A stretch of 64,000 nt of DNA from Streptomyces sp. NBC_01288 (GCF_035982055.1 NZ_CP108427.1:1736001-1800000), one strand, 5' to 3'. Shown: positions 8,545 through 17,136, counted from the first letter of the stretch. Notes: generated by a model from the sequence alone, not told the origin. Program-made: numbers and translations.

Positions 8545-11196
8545 TCAGACGAGCCGCCAGAGATGGTCGGAGGTGCCGTTGTCGTTCCACTGGGTCACCT
8601 GGGCGCCGTTGGCCTGGGAGGCTCCGTCGACGGCCATGAGCTTGCCGCTGTGCACGTTGACGATCTTCGTCCAGCCGTCGCCGTTGTCGACGAGGCGCCA
8701 GAGGTGGTCCTGGGTGCCGTTGTCGTTGTACTGCTGGACATGGGCGCCGTCGTCGAGGCTCTGGTCGTGGACGGCGAGCAGTTTGCCGCTGTTGCGGTTG
8801 TAGATCCTGACGGTGCCGTCGCCGTTGTCCACCACGGTCCACAGGTGGTCGGCGGTGCCGTTGTCCTCGTACTGGGTGACCTCGGCGCTGTCGGCCAGGG
8901 ACATGCCGCTGACGGCGAGCAGCTTGCCGGAGTTCTTGTTCTGGATACGTTTCCAGGAGACGGAGTCGGCCGCCGGGGCGTTCATCAGGGCGAGGACGCC
9001 GCCGATCACGGGCCGGTCGGCGAAGCCCCGTTGGGCGCCGGTGGCGACGACGTACCAGTCGGTGAACGGCACACGCGTCGGCGTGGAGTTGGCGAAGCCG
9101 TAGACACCGTTGATCAGCATGGCGCGGGTGTCGGCGTGGTCGGCCAGCCACGCCGCGGTCCACATCTCCCAGTCGGTCTTGGTGTAGTCGTTGCGCGGGT
9201 CCAGCACCACGCCGTAGGTACCCGCCTTGGACCGGTACAAGGCGGCCTCCTGCGCGGCCACCCCGGTCGGCACCAGGTCCACGCCCAGTAGGCGGTCGGC
9301 GTAGCCGTTGTACTTCAGGCTCCAGGTGCCGTCCTGGTCGTAGGCGAGTTTGAGGTGGGTGCCCGAGGAGTCCTGGGCCAGGGAGACCCACCGGCTGATG
9401 TAGCCACGGGCCACCGTCAAGTAGTGCGCCGCGTCAGAGGAGTTGGACGCCGCCTTGGCCAGTACGCTCATCGCGCCGATGCCGATGATGCCCTTGAGCG
9501 CGAGGTTGGCGCTGTGCGCGATCCAGCCGGTGAAGTCGTCGGTCTGGTTCTGGTTCTCCGGGTCGAGGGCGTTGGCCACCAGGTACTCGGCCCACTGGTG
9601 GAGGATCGCGTAGTGCGCGGTGGCGAAGGAGGCCGCGTCGGCCGCCGGAAGGCGCTGGGCCACGGCCGCCGCCATGATCAGCATGTTGGCGGACTCCTCG
9701 ATCGGCATGGCCTCCTCGTTGCCGTCCAGGTGCCCGGTCGCGTTCGGGTAGCTGGAGCCGAGGTCGTGCTCGGCGTACACCTTGGGCCAGCCGGCCTGCT
9801 CCGCGTAGAAGAAGTGCGGTTCGAGCAGCAGCCGCAGATACGCGGGCGAGAGGTGCAGGTAGGCGGGGGACGCCGGGTAAATGACGTCCACGGTCGAGAA
9901 GTTGCCGTTGGAGGAGATCTCCTTGAGCATCGCCCACGGCGAGCCGTTCCGGTCGACGAGTTCCGTCCCGGCCACGGCCTGACGCACCGCCAGGGCGCAG
10001 ACGGCCGCGTAGTGTTCACCGGTTTCACCGCCGCCGGCGGCCTTCGCGGCATCGTCGTGGATCGCCTTGTCGAAGGCGACGGCGGCGGTCAGGGCGGCGG
10101 CGCGGTCGCCGTTGAACCAGTCGAGCATGGCGGTCCAAGAGCTCCAGTAGTGCGTCCACCACGGGTTCAGATTGGTGCCGAGGTAGCTCACCGCCGGGGT
10201 GCGCACATGGCCGACGACGACCTGGAACACCGCCGAGGGGGCGGCCGCGGTGACGGTGCCCAGGTTCTGGTTGAGGCCCAGCACGGGCCAGCGGTCGTTG
10301 ATCGCGCGGGGCTGGGCGGTGTCGGAGGTACCGGCCAGCGTCCCGTTCGCGGCGGACGCCGCCCGTACGACGGTGTCCTGGCCGATCTGCCAGGTCAGCC
10401 CGCTCGCGGTGGGGGCGGCCAGCACCAGCGAGCCCCACGACGCCTGGTCGTTGTTCTCGGCCAGCACGCCCGGGGAGGCCGGTTGGCAGGTCAGGGCGGT
10501 CATGCTGCCGGTCGCCTGCTTGGCCCAGGTGACCTGGGTGGAACTGTCGCCGTGCACCCACTCGGCGGAGGCGTCGACATGCACGTCCACGGTGTGGCTC
10601 GCCCCGTCGCCGCTCGCGGCCTGGACGCTGATGTAGCTCAGCGGCACGCACTGGCGCTGGAGGTTGCCGAGGTCCACGGGCGAGAAGAAGGTGACCGTCA
10701 GCGTGACGCCGCCCCCGGTCAGCGTGAAGATCGACCGGGTGGCCGTGAGCTGCAACGACGTCTGCGTCATCGTGCTGAGCGCCGGACCGCCGGGCAGCGC
10801 CGGGGCACCGAGGAACACGTACGGCGTGCCGTCGATGCGGGCGATACCGGCCAGCGCGGTGATTCGCCCGTTCCAGAAGGTGGGCCAGGTGCCGGCCAGG
10901 TTGTCCCCGGCGAGCCAGGTGGTCAGGTACGGGGACCGCACGGCGAGGGGGGTGGCGGGTGGGCGCAGCGGGCTGAATGTCGAGGCTGCGGCGTCGGCCG
11001 ACGGGGTGGCGGTGGCGGCGTTGGTGGCGGAAGTGGCGGAGGTGTTGGTGGCGGCATGGGCGGGCGAACCGGCGATGCCGAGGCCGCCGAGGGCACCTGC
11101 GGCGGCCACTCCTCCCCAGCGCAGCAGGTCGCGTCTGGTCAGCGGGAGCAGTCCGGTGGGGTGGGGAGGGCGGCCGTCGTCTTCGGAGTGGGGCAT
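8545..11196 (-). CDS. Tat-exported DUF5127/DUF4965-type protein with ricin-like lectin domain
   Basis: This 883-residue protein has a twin-arginine signal (LTRRDLLRWGG, then a hydrophobic stretch to SPAHA). The middle part matches the DUF5127-DUF4965-DUF1793 family, often called glutaminase A-like: PLAVRSPYLTTWLAGD, GTWPTFWNGRITALAG and NLALKGIIGIGAM are visible. The fold is GH-like with a six-hairpin (alpha/alpha)6 part. The last 130 residues are three repeats ending in DHLW, a ricin-type beta-trefoil that binds sugars. The ATG at 11196 is chosen because GAAGGAG lies 5 bases upstream; an in-frame TTG 21 bases earlier overlaps that ribosome site. Function is probably extracellular glycan hydrolysis; the substrate is unknown. 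Confidence 0.8.
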   Translation of the reverse strand: MPHSEDDGRPPHPTGLLPLTRRDLLRWGGVAAAGALGGLGIAGSPAHAATNTSATSATNAATATPSADAAASTFSPLRPPATPLAVRSPYLTTWLAGDNLAGTWPTFWNGRITALAGIARIDGTPYVFLGAPALPGGPALSTMTQTSLQLTATRSIFTLTGGGVTLTVTFFSPVDLGNLQRQCVPLSYISVQAASGDGASHTVDVHVDASAEWVHGDSSTQVTWAKQATGSMTALTCQPASPGVLAENNDQASWGSLVLAAPTASGLTWQIGQDTVVRAASAANGTLAGTSDTAQPRAINDRWPVLGLNQNLGTVTAAAPSAVFQVVVGHVRTPAVSYLGTNLNPWWTHYWSSWTAMLDWFNGDRAAALTAAVAFDKAIHDDAAKAAGGGETGEHYAAVCALAVRQAVAGTELVDRNGSPWAMLKEISSNGNFSTVDVIYPASPAYLHLSPAYLRLLLEPHFFYAEQAGWPKVYAEHDLGSSYPNATGHLDGNEEAMPIEESANMLIMAAAVAQRLPAADAASFATAHYAILHQWAEYLVANALDPENQNQTDDFTGWIAHSANLALKGIIGIGAMSVLAKAASNSSDAAHYLTVARGYISRWVSLAQDSSGTHLKLAYDQDGTWSLKYNGYADRLLGVDLVPTGVAAQEAALYRSKAGTYGVVLDPRNDYTKTDWEMWTAAWLADHADTRAMLINGVYGFANSTPTRVPFTDWYVVATGAQRGFADRPVIGGVLALMNAPAADSVSWKRIQNKNSGKLLAVSGMSLADSAEVTQYEDNGTADHLWTVVDNGDGTVRIYNRNSGKLLAVHDQSLDDGAHVQQYNDNGTQDHLWRLVDNGDGWTKIVNVHSGKLMAVDGASQANGAQVTQWNDNGTSDHLWRLV

Positions 11197-11225
11197 GGGG
11201 GCTCCTTCGATGGGCAACGAGAGTC

Positions 11226-11239
11226 CGACATCGTTGTCA
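11226..11239. promoter_or_regulatory. LacI-type operator upstream of the DUF4965-type gene
   Basis: CGACATCGTTGTCA shares the CGTTGTCA half with the reverse complement of the site before GH92 (4219-4232). It lies about 30 bases upstream of the start at 11196. The shared half suggests one regulator for both glycan-degrading genes. This is inference. Confidence 0.4.
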
Positions 11240-11250
11240 GCAGGCCTTGC

Positions 11251-11310
11251 TGACGAAGTGTCACGTGACGGGATGCCACCTGACGGGGTGCCACCTGCTG
11301 GGGTGTCACG
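11251..11310. repeat. Four 15-base tandem repeats
   Basis: The units are TGACGAAGTGTCACG, TGACGGGATGCCACC, TGACGGGGTGCCACC and TGCTGGGGTGTCACG, directly head to tail in the leader region of the DUF4965-type gene. The spacing could place repeated protein contacts on the helix every 1.5 turns, or the array may be replication slippage. Confidence 0.8.
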
Positions 11311-11574
11311 GAGAGCGCGTGCTTCGTGCCGACAGAACCGAGCGGGGCGGACGGCCCGGAGAGCGGGTCAGGGCGGGCCGCCGCATGGGTGGGTGCTGTG
11401 CCAACTGCCTTTCCAGCGACGGAAAGTGCGGAACGGAAGGGCGGGCGGTACGGAAGGGCGGTGTCGATGGATGACAGCACCGCTCGGGACGGGCGTCCAG
11501 CCCTCGCGCAACGCCCGTCCCTCACAACAGAGTTCAGGATGTGAGGTGAGGCGAGATGAGGTGAGGCGGTCCGG

Positions 11575-13371
11575 TCAGGGGTACGAGGTCACCGTGGACG
11601 GCACGGTCGAGGTGCCCGAGGTCGGCGAGCCCGTCTCGTTGATGACGTGCTCGTACTGGCCCTGGCCGCCGAGCGAGACGACCATCACGTCGTGGAACTT
11701 CACGCCCGGGGTGTCCGGAACGGCGAATCCGTTGTGCTGGACGATCGTCGAGTCGACGTTGTAGTAGCAGTAGCTGCCCAGCCCCCACGCCTCGTGCGTG
11801 GACACGGAGTCGGCGACCTTGTAGGCCGCGTACCCCTTGATGTCGCCGTTCTGGATCGCGGCCTGGTTCGGGGCGTCGTACGCCTTCTCGTTCTGGAAGA
11901 AGATCGTGCGGCCGCCCTCACCGTTCCACTGGACGTCGTACTTGTTGAAGTGCTCGACGAACAGGCCGGTGGCCAGGACGTCGGCGCCGTTGACGACGAG
12001 GCCGTAGTCGGCGCGGTTGGTGTCCCAGCCGATGCCCGTGCCGTGGTCGGCGCGCCACAGCCAGGTGTGGTCGACGATCGTGTCGCGGCTGTTGATCACC
12101 ATGCTGGTGGTGGCCTGGCCCGCGCCCGCACCACCGATCCGGACGAACACGTCCTGCACGGTGGTCGGGTTGGCGGAGTGGTCGGCCGACGCTCCCGTGG
12201 GGCCGACTTCGAGGAGTGCGGCGGAGTTGACGGTGCCGGCGTCGATGAGGAATCCGGCGAGCCGTACGCCGTCGACGTCGGCGGTCTTGAGGGCCGTAAC
12301 TCCGTTGTCCGGGACGAGAGTTGCGTAACCCAGGCCCAGCACAACGGTGTTGGGGCTGGTCACCTCGATCGGCTGGTCCAGGTGGTAGATCCCCGGCGTC
12401 AGCAGGAGGTGAAGTCCCTGCGTGAGCGCCTGGTTGAGGGTGGCCGCGGTCACGCCGGGCTGGGCGACATAGAACTGGGTCAGCGGAACCGAGGTGCCTC
12501 TGGGCGTGCCGCTGCCCCAGGTCGTGCCGCGCGCGTCGGTGCGCAGTTCGGGCAGGAAGACCTTGTAGTCGCTCCCGTCGAGATAGAGGAAGGGCTTCTC
12601 GCGGGAGACGGGTGTCGTGTCGAGCGTGGTGTACGGCGGGCTCGGGAAGCTCTGCGCCGGGGCTCCCTCGACACCCGAGAACACCATGTTCCAGACGGCG
12701 TTGAGCCAGCTGCCGATCGCGCTGTCGCGGGTGTACCACTGCTGCTGCGAGTACGGCTGGACCTGGCCGTCGATCCGGCTGTCGGCGATGTAGCCGCCGC
12801 TGGCCCAACCGTAGCCGTTCGGGGAGAGGTTGAGGCTGCCGCGGACGTGCATCCGACGGAAGGGGGCCGCCTGAGCCACGGCCCACCTGTTCGTGCCACT
12901 GACCGGGGTGAGGGCGAGGTTCTCCGCCGAACGCCAGAAGTTCTGCGTGGCGTTGCCGTTGAACCAGCCGGCGTCGACCGTGATGTCACCGTTGATCGAG
13001 GTGTCGTCGGGAGACAGACCGAGCCCGGAGATCGAGGTGTAGAAGCCGAGTTGGGCGTTGAGTCCGTTGTACGTGCCCGGCTTGAACAGCAGTTGATAGC
13101 GGCCGGTGCCGAACTGGGCCGTCTCCTGCTGGGCGAAGATCTGGTCCAGCCTGGCCTGGATACCCGAGGTGGACGGGTCGAAGACGATGACGTTCGGACC
13201 GAGGTCGCCGCCTCCGGGCAGGTCCAGGGCGCGCTCGGGAGCGGCGGACGCCGGCGGCGACAGGGCAACCAGCCCTGGCCCGGCCGCCGCCGCGGCCATG
13301 GCACCGAGAACCGACCGGCGGGCAAGGGGAGTTCGTCCGAAGGACGAGGCACCTGCGGGGGAAGGAGGCAT
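11575..13371 (-). CDS. Secreted right-handed beta-helix protein (pectate-lyase-like fold)
   Basis: This 598-residue protein has a probable Tat or Sec signal (PLARRSVLGAMAAAAAGPG, residues about 14-40). The body is a parallel beta-helix type: GPNVIVFDPSTSGIQARLD at the start, LLFKPGTYNGLNAQLG, then repeated short Asn/Asp/Val-rich rungs such as VVNGADVLATGLFVEHF. Streptomyces relatives carry uninformative names, so no reaction is established; an extracellular carbohydrate-active role is inferred. The ATG at 13371 is chosen over upstream in-frame codons because AGGAG lies 12 bases before it and the signal follows. A near-match to the CebR operator lies 46 bases upstream. Confidence 0.75.
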   Translation of the reverse strand: MPPSPAGASSFGRTPLARRSVLGAMAAAAAGPGLVALSPPASAAPERALDLPGGGDLGPNVIVFDPSTSGIQARLDQIFAQQETAQFGTGRYQLLFKPGTYNGLNAQLGFYTSISGLGLSPDDTSINGDITVDAGWFNGNATQNFWRSAENLALTPVSGTNRWAVAQAAPFRRMHVRGSLNLSPNGYGWASGGYIADSRIDGQVQPYSQQQWYTRDSAIGSWLNAVWNMVFSGVEGAPAQSFPSPPYTTLDTTPVSREKPFLYLDGSDYKVFLPELRTDARGTTWGSGTPRGTSVPLTQFYVAQPGVTAATLNQALTQGLHLLLTPGIYHLDQPIEVTSPNTVVLGLGYATLVPDNGVTALKTADVDGVRLAGFLIDAGTVNSAALLEVGPTGASADHSANPTTVQDVFVRIGGAGAGQATTSMVINSRDTIVDHTWLWRADHGTGIGWDTNRADYGLVVNGADVLATGLFVEHFNKYDVQWNGEGGRTIFFQNEKAYDAPNQAAIQNGDIKGYAAYKVADSVSTHEAWGLGSYCYYNVDSTIVQHNGFAVPDTPGVKFHDVMVVSLGGQGQYEHVINETGSPTSGTSTVPSTVTSYP

Positions 13372-13416
13372 AGCGGGGCGACACTCCTGGTTCAGGAAAT
13401 GAACGGTGGGGGGATC

Positions 13417-13430
13417 TGGGAGCGCTCTCT
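13417..13430. promoter_or_regulatory. CebR-like operator upstream of the beta-helix gene
   Basis: TGGGAGCGCTCTCT matches the CebR palindrome TGGGAGCGCTCCCA at 12 of 14 positions. The perfect version is present before GH48 at 57669-57682. Confidence 0.5.
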
Positions 13431-13579
13431 CGCCGATGCATGCTTCATCCGCGTGAACCACGCGTCAAGAGTTGTGACCGGAGTCCATGCATGTTCTTGG
13501 AGACACGTGCGGACGTACGTCCACGAAACGCAAAAGGTGCCGACCGAGAATCGGTCAGCACCGCTGTGCGTACTGTTTG

Positions 13580-13664
13580 TGTCCGAGGGGGGACTTGAAC
13601 CCCCACGCCCGTTAAAGGGCACTAGCACCTCAAGCTAGCGCGTCTGCCATTCCGCCACCCGGAC
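13580..13664 (-). tRNA. tRNA-Leu (anticodon GAG)
   Basis: Read on the minus strand it starts GTCCGGG and ends CCTCGGAC plus discriminator A, giving a 7-bp acceptor stem with one G-T pair. The anticodon arm is CTAGC-TTGAGGT-GCTAG, so the anticodon is GAG (codons CTC and CTT). The long variable arm GTGCCCTTTAACGGGCG is typical of class II tRNA-Leu. The T arm holds GGTTCAAGTCC. CCA is not encoded. Confidence 0.96.
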
Positions 13665-13860
13665 TAGGTGTCTGCCGCCTGGCCGGGGGTGTTCCCCGCG
13701 GCGACATGGACAACAATACCAAGCTTTCGGAGTGCCTTTCACCTGCATATCCACCCCGGGGAGAGCAGGTCACGGAGGGCCCGCGACCTGCGGGAAGTCG
13801 CCACCTCAGGTGAACGAGCGACTACGGACGCCGGCCGGATTCCGCCACTCCGCCACCCAC

Positions 13861-13890
13861 CCGCTCCCGCCCGCTCCCGCCCGCTCCCGT
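13861..13890. repeat. Three 10-base tandem repeats at the end of the MarR gene
   Basis: CCGCTCCCGC, CCGCTCCCGC and CCGCTCCCGT run head to tail directly beyond the stop of the MarR gene (stop codon 13890-13892). Confidence 0.8.
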
Positions 13891-14333
13891 CACTCCCGCT
13901 CCACGAGCACCAGTGTCCGCAGTGCCCGGACGAGTGACGCCGCCGTCTCCTCGTCCAGCGGAGCGAGGAAACGGCGCTCCGCCGCACGGCGGGCCTTCTC
14001 GGCCTGGCGCAGACAGTCCCGGCCCTCGGGTGTCAGTTCGACGATGTTCTTACGGCGGTCCTTCGGGCTGCGCCGCCGTTCCACCAGACCGTGGTCCTCA
14101 AGGCCGTCGATCAGCGACACCATCGTGGTCCGGTCGACCCCGAGCCGCCCGGCGGCCTCGACCTGCGACAACGGCTCCTCCGCGGCGAGCACCACCAGTA
14201 CGGCCAGCTCATGACCGTCCACTCCGTGCGGCGCCAGCGCCTCGGCCGACGTCCTGGCCAGCTTTGCCTGGGCGTGCTTGAGGAGGTAGCCGAGCCGGGA
14301 CTCCAAGGGGGTGGGGTGCTGATCGTTGGCCAT
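13890..14333 (-). CDS. MarR-family transcriptional regulator
   Basis: This 147-residue protein has the winged-helix MarR layout. A dimerisation helix comes first, then LSQVEAAGRLGVDRTTMVSLIDGLEDHGLVERRRSPKDRRKNIVELTPEG spanning recognition helix and wing (about residues 55-105), then C-terminal dimerisation helices. MarR proteins usually repress a divergent gene and release on binding a phenolic or lipophilic ligand; here the divergent gene is the LLM oxidoreductase. There is no clear ribosome site before the ATG at 14333. A 15-base sequence identical to the oxc promoter element starts at 14332, overlapping the start codon. Confidence 0.9.
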   Translation of the reverse strand: MANDQHPTPLESRLGYLLKHAQAKLARTSAEALAPHGVDGHELAVLVVLAAEEPLSQVEAAGRLGVDRTTMVSLIDGLEDHGLVERRRSPKDRRKNIVELTPEGRDCLRQAEKARRAAERRFLAPLDEETAASLVRALRTLVLVERE

Positions 14334-14346
14334 TCGTCGACTGTAT
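14332..14346. promoter_or_regulatory. Copy of the oxalate-cluster promoter element
   Basis: ATTCGTCGACTGTAT here is identical over 15 bases to 19272-19286 in the sucC/oxc divergent promoter. It sits at the 5' end of the MarR gene, within the MarR/LLM divergent region. Confidence 0.5.
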
Positions 14347-14405
14347 CCCGACCGAATCCCTCGCCTGATCGTCAGTAGTCCTGATGATTGGCTATGCTGA
14401 CGGCC

Positions 14406-15362
14406 ATGACAGACGAGGCTGACATGAGCACCGTGCGTTTCGGGATCAAGACCACCCCCATGCATGTGTCGTACGAGGACATCCGACGGGTCTGGCTGGA
14501 GGCGGACACCGTGCCGGAGATCGCGGACGCCTGGCTGTGGGACCACCTGCTGCCGGTCGCCGGGCCCAAGGACGGGCAGATACACGAGGGCTGGACGCTG
14601 CTCAGCGCGCTGGCGGCGCAGACCCGGCGGCTGCGGCTCGGGCTCCTCGTGACCAGCAACCGCGTCCGCCCGCCGGCCGTGCTCGGCAAGATGGCGTCCA
14701 CCGTGGACGTGATCTCGGGCGGGCGGCTGGTGCTCGGGCTGGGAGTGGGCGGCACCCATCAGCCGCCGGGGGCCGGTGGGATCGAGGGCGCCAATCCGGC
14801 GATCGCGGAGTACGAGGCGTACGGTCTCTCGCTCGTCCCGCCGGGTGAGGGCCTCGCGCGGCTCGCGGAGACCGTCGAGATCCTGAAGGGGATGTGGACC
14901 CGGGACGTCTTCGACTTCGAGGGCTCCTACTACCGGCTCAGGGGAAACCGGAGCGAGCCCAAGCCCGTGCAGCAGCCGGGCCCCCCGCTGCTCATCGGCG
15001 GCTGGGGCACCCGGCTGCTGCGGCTGGTCGCCGAACACGCCGACATCTGGAACGTTCCCGGGCCGCCGCACAACACCGTCGAGTACGTCGCCGAACGCGC
15101 GCGCGTCCTCGACGCGCACTGCGCCGGACTAGGCCGCGACCCCGGCGAGATCACGCGTTCCGTGCAGGTCCTGGTGTCGTACGACGATCCGGCCGCGACG
15201 CGGGAGATGGTCGGGCGGCTCATCGAGGCCGGGATGAACCACATCGTACTGAGCCTGCCGCGCCCGTATCCGCAGGGCGTGGCGCGCTGGTTGGCCGACG
15301 AGGTCATCGCCGGGCGGCACTCGACGGACGCGAGCACCACCCGGCCGCCGGTCACGGCATGA
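14406..15362 (+). CDS. LLM-class F420/flavin-dependent oxidoreductase
   Basis: This 318-residue TIM-barrel protein belongs to the luciferase-like monooxygenase superfamily. It shows WLWDHLLPV, LRLGLLVTSNRVRPPAVLGKM (strand 3-4 region), VISGGRLVLGLGVG and PPLLIGGWGTRLLRLVAEHAD. Members use FMNH2 or F420H2; I cannot choose between them. The start is uncertain. ATG 14406 lies about 10 bases after a TATGCT-like -10 and could be leaderless, while ATG 14424 has ACGAGG 5 bases upstream. It is divergent from MarR and convergent with the aldehyde dehydrogenase. The last codons lie in an 18-base duplication. Confidence 0.88.
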   Translation: MTDEADMSTVRFGIKTTPMHVSYEDIRRVWLEADTVPEIADAWLWDHLLPVAGPKDGQIHEGWTLLSALAAQTRRLRLGLLVTSNRVRPPAVLGKMASTVDVISGGRLVLGLGVGGTHQPPGAGGIEGANPAIAEYEAYGLSLVPPGEGLARLAETVEILKGMWTRDVFDFEGSYYRLRGNRSEPKPVQQPGPPLLIGGWGTRLLRLVAEHADIWNVPGPPHNTVEYVAERARVLDAHCAGLGRDPGEITRSVQVLVSYDDPAATREMVGRLIEAGMNHIVLSLPRPYPQGVARWLADEVIAGRHSTDASTTRPPVTA

Positions 15363-15388
15363 ACGGATACCCGCCGGTCACGGCATGA
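15345..15388. repeat. 18-base direct repeat covering both convergent stop codons
   Basis: CCGCCGGTCACGGCATGA occurs at 15345-15362 and 15371-15388 with a period of 26. The first copy encodes the end of the LLM protein including its TGA. The second holds, on the other strand, the end of the aldehyde dehydrogenase with its stop. Confidence 0.9.
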
Positions 15389-16970
15389 GCTGATACTCCG
15401 GGAAATTGCCGGGCAACCGCTCCCCCACCGGTCCATGCGTCACCGCGCGGATGAGGAGTTCGCCGCCGACGAAGGCGCCGCGCCAGGACGCGCCGAAGCC
15501 GCCGAACAGTTCGTCGCGGTCGCCGCGGGAACGTGGCTTGCCGTGGCCGACCTTGAACGCGCGGATCTGCGGGGCCAGTCGGTCGTAGGTCGCCCGGTCG
15601 TCGGTGGAGAGGGTGGCGACCAGTGCGCCGTTGGACGCGTTCATCGCGGCGAGCAGTTCCGCCTCCGTGTCGACCAGGACGATGGTGTCGACCGGGCCGA
15701 ACGGTTCCGCGTGGTGCAGCGGCGACGACGGAGGCGGGTTGAGGAGCGTGACGGGTCGGACGTACGCCGAAGTGTCCTGCCCGGGAAGGAAGTTGGCCTC
15801 GGACAGCTTGCCGCGGTGCAGGGGTACGGCGCCGCGGTTGATCGCCTCGGCCACCTGGTCGTGGAGTTCCTTGGCCTTGGCCGCGTTGATCACCGGGCCG
15901 AAGTCCAGTTCCGGGTACGGGTCTTGGGCGTGCCGGACCGCAAGAGGGTGACCGACGCGGAGAGTTCGGACCGCGGGGAGGTAGGCGGTGAGGAACTCGT
16001 CGAACAGCTCACGCTGGACGACGAAGCGCGGGTACGCCGTGCAGCGCTGTTTGCCGTAGTCGAAGAGCTTGGGGATCACCGCGGTGAGCGTGTCCCAGTC
16101 CGTGTGGTTCCAGATGCCCCAGGTGTTGAGTCCTTCCTGTTCGAGGATGTGCCGCTTGCCCAGGTCAGCTACGGCCGTGGCCACCGCGGCTCCGGTGTCG
16201 CGGCCCCCGACGAAGGAGACGCAGCCGATCTCGGGCGCGCGGACCAGCGCCTCCGACAGCTCGCCTCCGCTGCCGCTGACGAGGGTGACCGGTATCCCCT
16301 CGCGCGCGGCGAGCGCCGCGGCCAGGGTGAGGCAGGCGACGCCGCCGTCGGTCGGGGTCTTGGCGATGACCGCGTTCCCCGCCAGTGCCTGCACGAGCAT
16401 GGCGTGGACGAGCACGCTCATCGGATAGTTCCAGCTCGCGATGTTGGACACCGGGCCGTCGAGCGGGGTGCGGCCGGCCAGCATCGGCTCGATGCCGTCG
16501 ACGTACCAGCGCACGCCGTCGATGGACCGGTCCACGTCCGCCTGCGCGAGCCGCCACGGCTTGCCGATCTCCCAGACCAGCAGCAGCGCGAGGAGTTCGC
16601 GGTGTTCGGTCAGGGCGTCCAGCGTGGCGGCGACGCGGGCGCGCCGCTCGTCGAGCGGGACGTGACGCCAGGCGCGGTGCTGGTCGAGGGAGGCGCGTAC
16701 GGCCTGATGGGCGGTGGACCGGTCCAGGCGGGGCGGCCCGGCGATCGGGCTGCCGTCGACGGGGCTGGTGGCGGGCAGTGCCCGGCCGTCCCGCTGCCAG
16801 GCGGCGTTCCAGAGGTTGAGGACACGGTCGTCCTGGAACGCCTCGGGCGCGACGACGAGGCAACGCCGCCAGGCGTCACTCCAGGACGTGGCCGCCTTGA
16901 GGGTCGGGGGGTGAAGGGTGGGCTCGGGGGTGGATGTCGGGGTGGAACCGGGCATGAGGGTTGATGCCAT
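15378..16970 (-). CDS. Aldehyde dehydrogenase family protein
   Basis: This 530-residue NAD(P)-dependent aldehyde dehydrogenase-like protein has PVSNIASWNYPMSVLVHA (the IAPWNYP-like motif), ALAGNAVIAKTPTDGG (cofactor binding) and VSFVGGRDTGAAVA. The catalytic cysteine region is FDYGKQRCTAYPRFVV, followed by EPFGPVDTIV. The usual ELGG glutamate motif is altered to LEQEGLNTWG, so activity may differ from classical members. The ATG at 16970 is preceded by GGAG at -12. An upstream 9-4-9 inverted repeat (17055-17076) is the likely operator. Confidence 0.85.
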   Translation of the reverse strand: MASTLMPGSTPTSTPEPTLHPPTLKAATSWSDAWRRCLVVAPEAFQDDRVLNLWNAAWQRDGRALPATSPVDGSPIAGPPRLDRSTAHQAVRASLDQHRAWRHVPLDERRARVAATLDALTEHRELLALLLVWEIGKPWRLAQADVDRSIDGVRWYVDGIEPMLAGRTPLDGPVSNIASWNYPMSVLVHAMLVQALAGNAVIAKTPTDGGVACLTLAAALAAREGIPVTLVSGSGGELSEALVRAPEIGCVSFVGGRDTGAAVATAVADLGKRHILEQEGLNTWGIWNHTDWDTLTAVIPKLFDYGKQRCTAYPRFVVQRELFDEFLTAYLPAVRTLRVGHPLAVRHAQDPYPELDFGPVINAAKAKELHDQVAEAINRGAVPLHRGKLSEANFLPGQDTSAYVRPVTLLNPPPSSPLHHAEPFGPVDTIVLVDTEAELLAAMNASNGALVATLSTDDRATYDRLAPQIRAFKVGHGKPRSRGDRDELFGGFGASWRGAFVGGELLIRAVTHGPVGERLPGNFPEYQLMP

Positions 16971-17054
16971 GCTTCTGCTCCGCTCTCGGTGCACAGTCGG
17001 GGCGGGGTGAGGCAGGAACGGTCCAACGGACGAACTGTCGTACAGATGAAGCTA

Positions 17055-17076
17055 GTTACGCTCGAAGGAGCGCAAC
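17055..17076. promoter_or_regulatory. Inverted repeat upstream of the aldehyde dehydrogenase
   Basis: GTTACGCTC-GAAG-GAGCGCAAC is a 9-4-9 inverted repeat with one mismatch, about 85 bases before the aldehyde dehydrogenase start. I cannot assign the binding protein. Confidence 0.45.
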
Positions 17077-17136
17077 AGTCACGGCACATCAACTATGAGT
17101 GACATCACGTGCCGCTCACGGGAGGGCCGGAGCCGC

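Larger units (their letters stand above)
11197..11574. other. Intergenic region with operator and tandem repeats
   Basis: These 378 bases hold no supportable gene. They contain a LacI-like site (11226-11239), a 7-bp-stem hairpin GTCAGCA/TGCTGAC (11236-11254), four 15-base tandem repeats (11251-11310) and the palindrome GTCACGTGAC (11260-11269). The remainder to 11574 shows nothing I recognise. Confidence 0.6.

Noticed and set aside
9355..11253. Long open frame on the plus strand opposite the DUF4965-type gene
   Set aside because: Low-complexity Arg/Gly/Val sequence, no ribosome site or motif; antisense shadow.
13580..13664. tRNA gene as attachment site of an integrated element
   Set aside because: No integrase, no second copy of the tRNA end and no atypical genes beside it.
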